25,934 nucleotides of DNA, taken from NCBI RefSeq assembly GCF_052065415.1, contig NZ_JBQHUB010000039.1, forward strand, positions 1 to 25,934, read 5' to 3'. The DNA is from Pseudoflavonifractor_A sp022772585. Its GTDB lineage: Bacteria; Bacillota; Clostridia; Oscillospirales; Oscillospiraceae. Positions 21,633 through 25,934 of the stretch are shown piece by piece. The position numbers and the translations under genes are program-made. Position 1 is the first letter of the stretch. Every line of letters begins with the position of its first letter. The notes beneath the pieces are model-generated. The model did not search any database, was not told the DNA's origin, and was given only the letters and a program-made list of their open reading frames with translations.

Positions 21633-21792
21633 GAAAAAGTGGTACGGCATCCGATTATCTTCTTTGATATTGCTTTCTGAAAACATGGATGAAGCAGAAA
21701 AGTCTGGCAAAGGAACTGCCTTTGTCAGAAACATGATGGCACACTTGATACAAAGTATGTCTGCGGCAGCAGGTGATCCAGATGAAGAATAA
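21595..21792 (+). pseudogene. Unrecognised gene tail
   Basis: An open frame without a convincing start reads W-Y-G-I-R-L-S-S-L-I-L-L, then M-D-E-A-E-K-S-G-K-G-T-A-F-V-R-N-M-M-A-H-L, and ends in G-D-P-D-E-E and a stop. Its composition looks coding. From the internal ATG at 21685 it would be 35 aa. I take it as the 3' end of a gene cut by the same rearrangement that truncated repA. Confidence 0.35.
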
Positions 21793-22174
21793 AGCGCCGA
21801 TTAGAAAATATGACATCACGCAATGTGCTCTTTATAAATGTCGGACGAAAAAGCGTCTTGAACATCTTCTGTGTCTTGAACCCGGTGGTCTCAAAATAAT
21901 TGATAGCATCATCGGGTATCACAAATTTGAAATCGATAAAAAGCATTCTAAGGATGTGAAGCTATGTCCCAATTCAACATCATCTCCGCCGCGTCTGAAA
22001 GCACAGTCGTGGCGGAGTACACGCCGGATGCCTGCCGGTCGGACAGCTATCAGAGCGAGGCGGCGCTGGAGCAGGAATTTCTGCGGCTTCTGTGTGCGCA
22101 GGGGTATGAATATCTGGAGATCCACGACGAAGCAGCGCTCATCGCCAACCTCCGCCGCCAGATGGAGGGGCTGA
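21782..22174 (+). pseudogene. N-terminal fragment, possibly of a reverse transcriptase
   Basis: From ATG 21782 about 60 residues look coding: K-Y-D-I-T-Q-C-A-L-Y-K-C, then K-K-R-L-E-H-L-L, and Y-H-K-F-E-I-D-K-K-H-S. The pattern resembles the N-terminus of retron or abortive-infection type reverse transcriptases just before the first RT motif. From about 21964 the frame runs out of phase inside hsdR and is artefactual. It is probably a truncated gene. The RT assignment is weak. Confidence 0.35.
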
Positions 22175-24981
22175 ACGGCTACGCTTTCTCAGACAGCGAA
22201 TGGACGCGCTTCTTTAGGGACTGCATCGCGGGCGCAAACGACGGGATTCTGGAAAAGACGCGCCGGATTCAGCTCGATCATGTGCAGGTGCTGCGGCAGG
22301 ACAGCGGCGCGTCCAAAAACATCTACCTGCTGGACAAAAAGCACATCCACAACAACCGCTTGCAGGTGCTCCACCAGTACGAGGAGACTGCGGGCAGTCA
22401 CGACACGCGCTACGACGTGACCGTCCTCGTCAACGGTCTGCCGCTGGTACATATCGAACTCAAGCGGCGCGGCGTGGCCATCCGCGAGGCGTTCAATCAG
22501 ATCAAGCGCTACCAGCGCGACAGCTTCTGGGCAGCAAGCGGCCTTTTTGAATACGTCCAGATTTTCGTCATCTCCAACGGCACACACACGAAATACTATT
22601 CCAACACCACCCGCAGCAACCACATCAAAGAGCAGGGCGAGGGACGGAACAAAACCAAAAAGACCAGCAACAGCTTTGAGTTCACCTCCTTCTGGGCGGA
22701 TGGGAACAACAAAGTCATTGCCGATCTGGTAGACTTCACAAAGACATTTTTCGCCAAGCATACGCTTTTAAGCATCCTGACGCGCTACTGCGTGTTTACG
22801 TCGGAAAATCTGCTGCTCGTCATGCGCCCGTATCAGATCGCGGCGACGGAGCGGATTTTGAACCGCATCGAAGTCTCCACGACCTACAAGCAGTACGGCG
22901 GCATCGAGGCGGGCGGCTACATCTGGCACACGACGGGAAGCGGCAAGACGCTCACATCGTTCAAAACCGCGCAGCTGGCGTCGAAGCTGCCGTATATCGA
23001 CAAGGTGCTGTTCGTCGTAGACCGCAAGGACCTGGATTATCAGACGATGAAGGAATACGACCGCTTTGAAAAGGGCGCAGCGAACAGCAACACCAGCACC
23101 GCCGTTTTGCAGCGGCAGATGGAAGACCCGGACGCGCGGATCATCATCACGACGATCCAGAAGCTTGATATTTTTGTGCGCAAAAACAAAGGCCACGCGG
23201 CGTTCCGGCAGCATTTTGTCATCATTTTCGACGAGTGCCACCGCAGCCAGTTCGGAGATATGCACCAGGCGATCACGAAGGCCTTTAAGAACTATCACCT
23301 GTTCGGCTTCACCGGGACACCGATCTTCTCCGTCAACGCCGGGACGGGCAAAAATCCGGATCTTCGCACCACGCAGCAGGCGTTCGGTGACAAGCTCCAC
23401 ACCTACACGATCGTGGACGCCATCAACGACGGGGACGTCCTGCCGTTTCGCATCGACTATGTGAACACCGTCAAAGAAAAGGACGATGTAAAGGACTCAC
23501 AGGTTCGTGCCATCGACATTGAAAAGGCAATGGGCGCGCCGGAGCGCATTCGCGAGATCGTCCGCTACACGCTGGAGCATTTTGACCAGAAAACGAAACG
23601 CAACAGCTTTTATACCCTCAAGGGTCAGCGTATGGCGGGCTTCAACTCCATCTTTGCCGTCAGCTCCATCCCGATGGCGATGAAATACTACACGGAGTTC
23701 AAACGCCAGCTTACCGAGCAGCACCGCGATCTGACCATTGCGACGATCTTCAGCTTTGCTGCGAATGAAGACGATCCCGAAGACGCGCTGCCGGAGGAAG
23801 GCTTTGAGACGGACACGCTGGACAAGACCGCGCGCGATTTTCTGGACACCGCGATTCAGGACTATAACCAGACGTTCCACGTCAATTTTGACACGTCGGC
23901 GGACAAGTTCCAGAATTACTACAAAGACCTGTCCCAGCGCGTCAAGGCGCGGGAGGTCGATCTGCTCATCGTGGTCAATATGTTCCTGACGGGCTTTGAC
24001 GCGACGACGCTCAATACGCTCTGGGTGGACAAGAACCTTAAAATGCACGGTCTCATTCAGGCGTTTTCCCGGACGAACCGGATTTTGAACTCCGTTAAAA
24101 CCTACGGCATTATCGTCTGCTTCCGCAATCTGCAAAAAGCCACCGACGACGCGATCGCGCTCTTTGGCGACCGCGAGGCCAGCGGCGTTGTGCTGCTCAA
24201 GGGCTACGATGCGTACTATGACGGCTATGAGGAAAATGGGAAAGTCGTTCCCGGTTACCGTGATTTGATTGACGAGCTATCAAGGGAGTTTCCGCTCGGG
24301 CAGCCGATTACCGGCGAGCAGAAGCAGAAGGATTTTATCAAGCTCTACGGCAATATCCTGCGGCTCAAAAATATCTTAAGCGCGTTTGACCAGTTTGCCG
24401 GGCATGAGCTTCTTCCGGAGCGGGATTTTCAGGATTACCAGAGTGTGTATCTCGACCTCTATCAGGCGTATCGCCCGAAAACGGATGGGGACAAAGAGAA
24501 TATCAACGACGATATTACCTTCGAGATTGAACTCATCCGGCAGGTGGAGATCAACATTGACTACATTTTGATGCTCGTCATGAAGTACCACGAGTCGAAC
24601 TGCAAGGATAAAAGCATCATGGGAACCATCGACCGGGCGATTGACTCCAGCATCCAGCTGCGCAGCAAAAAGGACCTGATCCACGGCTTTATTAGTACGG
24701 TCAACGCCGCAACGGATGTTGACCGCGATTGGCAGAGCTATGTGCAGCAGCAAAAGCAGCAGGAGCTGGAGCAACTCATCGCGGAGGAAAGGCTGAAGCC
24801 CGCGGAGGCGCAGCGCTTTGTTGCCAACGCTTTCCGCGACGGCGCGCTCAAAACGACCGGCACGGATATTGACCAGATCCTGCCGCCCGTCTCCCGCTTT
24901 GGCGGCGGCAACCGCACGGAAAAGAAGAAAACGATCATCCAGCGGCTTGCACAGTTCTTTGAAAAATACTTCGGGATTTAG
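21964..24981 (+). CDS. hsdR: Type I restriction enzyme subunit R (HsdR)
   Basis: This 1,005-aa motor and nuclease subunit of a type I restriction-modification enzyme translocates and cuts unmodified DNA. The nuclease domain has D151 and E165-L-K167 of the PD-(D/E)xK site. Helicase motifs follow: Walker A T-T-G-S-G-K328-T, D423-E-C-H426 (motif II), T-G-T-P near 449, and later F-L-T-G-F-D and Q-A-F-S-R-T-N-R motifs. A helical C-terminal domain completes it. Length and both termini look intact. AAGGA lies 12 nt upstream of the ATG. The HsdM and HsdS genes needed for activity and protection are absent; upstream lies debris, downstream an unrelated gene. Confidence 0.93.
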   Translation: MSQFNIISAASESTVVAEYTPDACRSDSYQSEAALEQEFLRLLCAQGYEYLEIHDEAALIANLRRQMEGLNGYAFSDSEWTRFFRDCIAGANDGILEKTRRIQLDHVQVLRQDSGASKNIYLLDKKHIHNNRLQVLHQYEETAGSHDTRYDVTVLVNGLPLVHIELKRRGVAIREAFNQIKRYQRDSFWAASGLFEYVQIFVISNGTHTKYYSNTTRSNHIKEQGEGRNKTKKTSNSFEFTSFWADGNNKVIADLVDFTKTFFAKHTLLSILTRYCVFTSENLLLVMRPYQIAATERILNRIEVSTTYKQYGGIEAGGYIWHTTGSGKTLTSFKTAQLASKLPYIDKVLFVVDRKDLDYQTMKEYDRFEKGAANSNTSTAVLQRQMEDPDARIIITTIQKLDIFVRKNKGHAAFRQHFVIIFDECHRSQFGDMHQAITKAFKNYHLFGFTGTPIFSVNAGTGKNPDLRTTQQAFGDKLHTYTIVDAINDGDVLPFRIDYVNTVKEKDDVKDSQVRAIDIEKAMGAPERIREIVRYTLEHFDQKTKRNSFYTLKGQRMAGFNSIFAVSSIPMAMKYYTEFKRQLTEQHRDLTIATIFSFAANEDDPEDALPEEGFETDTLDKTARDFLDTAIQDYNQTFHVNFDTSADKFQNYYKDLSQRVKAREVDLLIVVNMFLTGFDATTLNTLWVDKNLKMHGLIQAFSRTNRILNSVKTYGIIVCFRNLQKATDDAIALFGDREASGVVLLKGYDAYYDGYEENGKVVPGYRDLIDELSREFPLGQPITGEQKQKDFIKLYGNILRLKNILSAFDQFAGHELLPERDFQDYQSVYLDLYQAYRPKTDGDKENINDDITFEIELIRQVEINIDYILMLVMKYHESNCKDKSIMGTIDRAIDSSIQLRSKKDLIHGFISTVNAATDVDRDWQSYVQQQKQQELEQLIAEERLKPAEAQRFVANAFRDGALKTTGTDIDQILPPVSRFGGGNRTEKKKTIIQRLAQFFEKYFGI

Positions 24982-25079
24982 CGGTTTCACGCCGACTTGC
25001 ATTCCTGCTCCGTTTGGGGCAACAATCGGACATTGAATCCTTTCTTCTTTGTTCTGACAGCAATCTCATGAAGAGAAAA

Positions 25080-25145
25080 TGCACTGCGCAAATCCCGGAA
25101 AGCGTTCCGCTTATGACACAGGTAACACGGGATTCGAGCAGTGCA
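25080..25145. other. Composite inverted repeat after hsdR
   Basis: TGCACTGC (25080-25087) pairs with GCAGTGCA (25138-25145) and AATCCCG with CGGGATT across a 3x3 internal loop. A small GGAA-AGCG-TTCC hairpin sits inside. There is no T-run. It may be a structured RNA or a transcription block after hsdR. Confidence 0.4.
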
Positions 25146-25175
25146 GTTCAAATGTACGGTATTTGCTATATCAGA

Positions 25176-25838
25176 TCATCGATTTGGTTGGAGCGTTGCG
25201 GTTTTTCGGGGCGGCAGCTCGATGCCAAAATTGCTGTACCGCTCCAAGGAATGCAACTCTGTTTTGATAAACGCCCACGACCTGCGATAATCATCGCATA
25301 CGGAGAACGAAGATTCCTTCATAAACAGCGTAAATCCGTCCGGGTCATCGCCGTACTTCAAGTCAAACTCCTCGGCACACCGAATTTTTTCCCAGTCCGA
25401 AAGGTTCGTCCTTCCATGAAGAATATGCTCTAAATTCAAAGAGAAGTAGTACATGCTATATGGAATACCCGCGACTTTGGGGCAGGCAGAAAGTCGGTCG
25501 ATATTGTTCCGTTTGCGCTGGTTGCGGTCAAGAATCCCGGCACGATTTGACGTTTGAATTTGGGTTTCTGTATAGTACGGTGGAGCGCCAATTTCCACTG
25601 TATTATCCTCGACAACAGCATCATCAGGGATGAATGCACCGTCCATATCGGTGAGATGAACGATTCGGCAAATATCGCTCTTTCTGTAGATACTGCCCAT
25701 AAACTCCTTGACCTGCTCCCAAACGGCAGCCACGATCTTGTCCGAAGAAGTGAAATCGCGGGTCAGAATATCTCCATGAATGACCTGAAATTTTACTGTC
25801 GCGGAAGAAAAGATACGGTTCAAAATGTAAATTTCGTA
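25176..25838 (-). pseudogene. Unrecognised protein gene, 5' end cut off by repeats
   Basis: About 220 coherent residues read leftward from Y-E-I-Y-I-L-N-R-I-F. They include F-Q-V-I-H-G-D-I-L-T-R, the acidic V-H-L-T-D-M-D-G-A-F-I-P-D segment, Y-Y-F-S-L-N-L-E-H-I-L-H and R-R-S-W-A-F-I-K-T-E-L-H-S-L-E-R. The D-x-D-G pattern resembles a TOPRIM- or RloB-like acidic motif, but I cannot assign the family. The open frame continues rightward to 25916, but that part is encoded by tandem repeats and reads as an unrelated sequence. The native start is therefore lost and expression is doubtful. Confidence 0.6.
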
Positions 25839-25925
25839 GCCACAAGTCCATCTGCACGGGGAAAGAAGTCCACCTTCACGGGAAATGAGGCCCACTCTCG
25901 CGGGCATGAGGTCCACCGAGAGCAG
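25839..25925. mobile_element. Tandem 21-22 bp repeats, probable IS21-family terminus
   Basis: On the minus strand, units such as GTGGACCTCATGCCCGCGAG, GTGGGCCTCATTTCCCGTGA and GTGGACTTCTTTCCCCGTGC repeat about four times with a 21-23 bp period. Multiple terminal repeats of the TGGRC-TTTCCCCGT type are characteristic of IS21-family ends, where the transposase binds. The transposase genes would lie right of the window. Family assignment rests on the repeat pattern alone. Confidence 0.5.
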
Positions 25926-25934
25926 AGGGGCTTT

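Noticed and set aside
25839..25925. CRISPR array suggested by the short tandem repeats
   Set aside because: The units are directly adjacent and diverged, with no unique spacers of constant length and no cas gene; an IS21-type end fits better.

Overview
The window looks like a chromosomal segment of a moderately GC-rich gut Firmicute, most likely Oscillospiraceae. The grounds are the Gram-positive ribosome-binding sites, an SLH-anchored giant surface protein, the DUF6809/resolvase gene pair and the style of the mobile genes. This is inference; no species marker was tested. The window begins in the last bases of a 23S rRNA gene. A stable-RNA cluster follows: tRNA-Lys, tRNA-Glu, a consensus sigma-A promoter, 5S rRNA, then tRNA-Asn, a CAT tRNA (Met or Ile2), tRNA-Trp, tRNA-Asp and tRNA-Thr.

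Right after tRNA-Thr an integrated element begins. Its minus-strand operon runs P4-type primase/helicase, excisionase-like protein, tyrosine integrase, with the integrase reading toward the tRNA. A divergent XRE regulator and about 360 bp of structured non-coding DNA follow. Next is a tightly coupled plus-strand operon: a 52-aa protein, an amidoligase with three N-terminal zinc-finger modules, a class II glutamine amidotransferase-like protein and a DUF3846 protein. Together these look like an uncharacterised amide-forming system and are the most interesting part of the window. A second coupled set encodes a 26-aa hydrophobic peptide, a DUF6809 protein and a serine recombinase. A Cys-rich protein, a second excisionase-like HTH protein and a convergent XRE repressor end this accessory block near 10.3 kb. 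The right attachment site was not found.

From 10.4 to 12.5 kb there are two zinc-ribbon membrane protein genes. The second runs into an antisense, frameshifted gene remnant, so this stretch looks rearranged. From 12.56 to 19.44 kb lies one 2,294-aa secreted protein with N-terminal beta-rich repeats, a chitobiase-C-like domain, a PHP (CehA/McbA-type) metallohydrolase domain, two OB-like domains and C-terminal SLH repeats. A YibE/F membrane protein and a strong terminator follow.

At 20.81 kb is the 3' half of a tRNA-Arg(CCT) on the minus strand with no 5' half. This is the expected scar of a second element integrated to its right. That right-hand region holds debris (a Cys-rich gene, a RepA N-terminal stub, a possible reverse-transcriptase N-terminus), an intact HsdR without HsdM or HsdS, and a minus-strand gene of unknown function. 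Tandem 21-22 bp repeats that resemble an IS21-family terminus cut off the 5' end of that last gene at the window edge.
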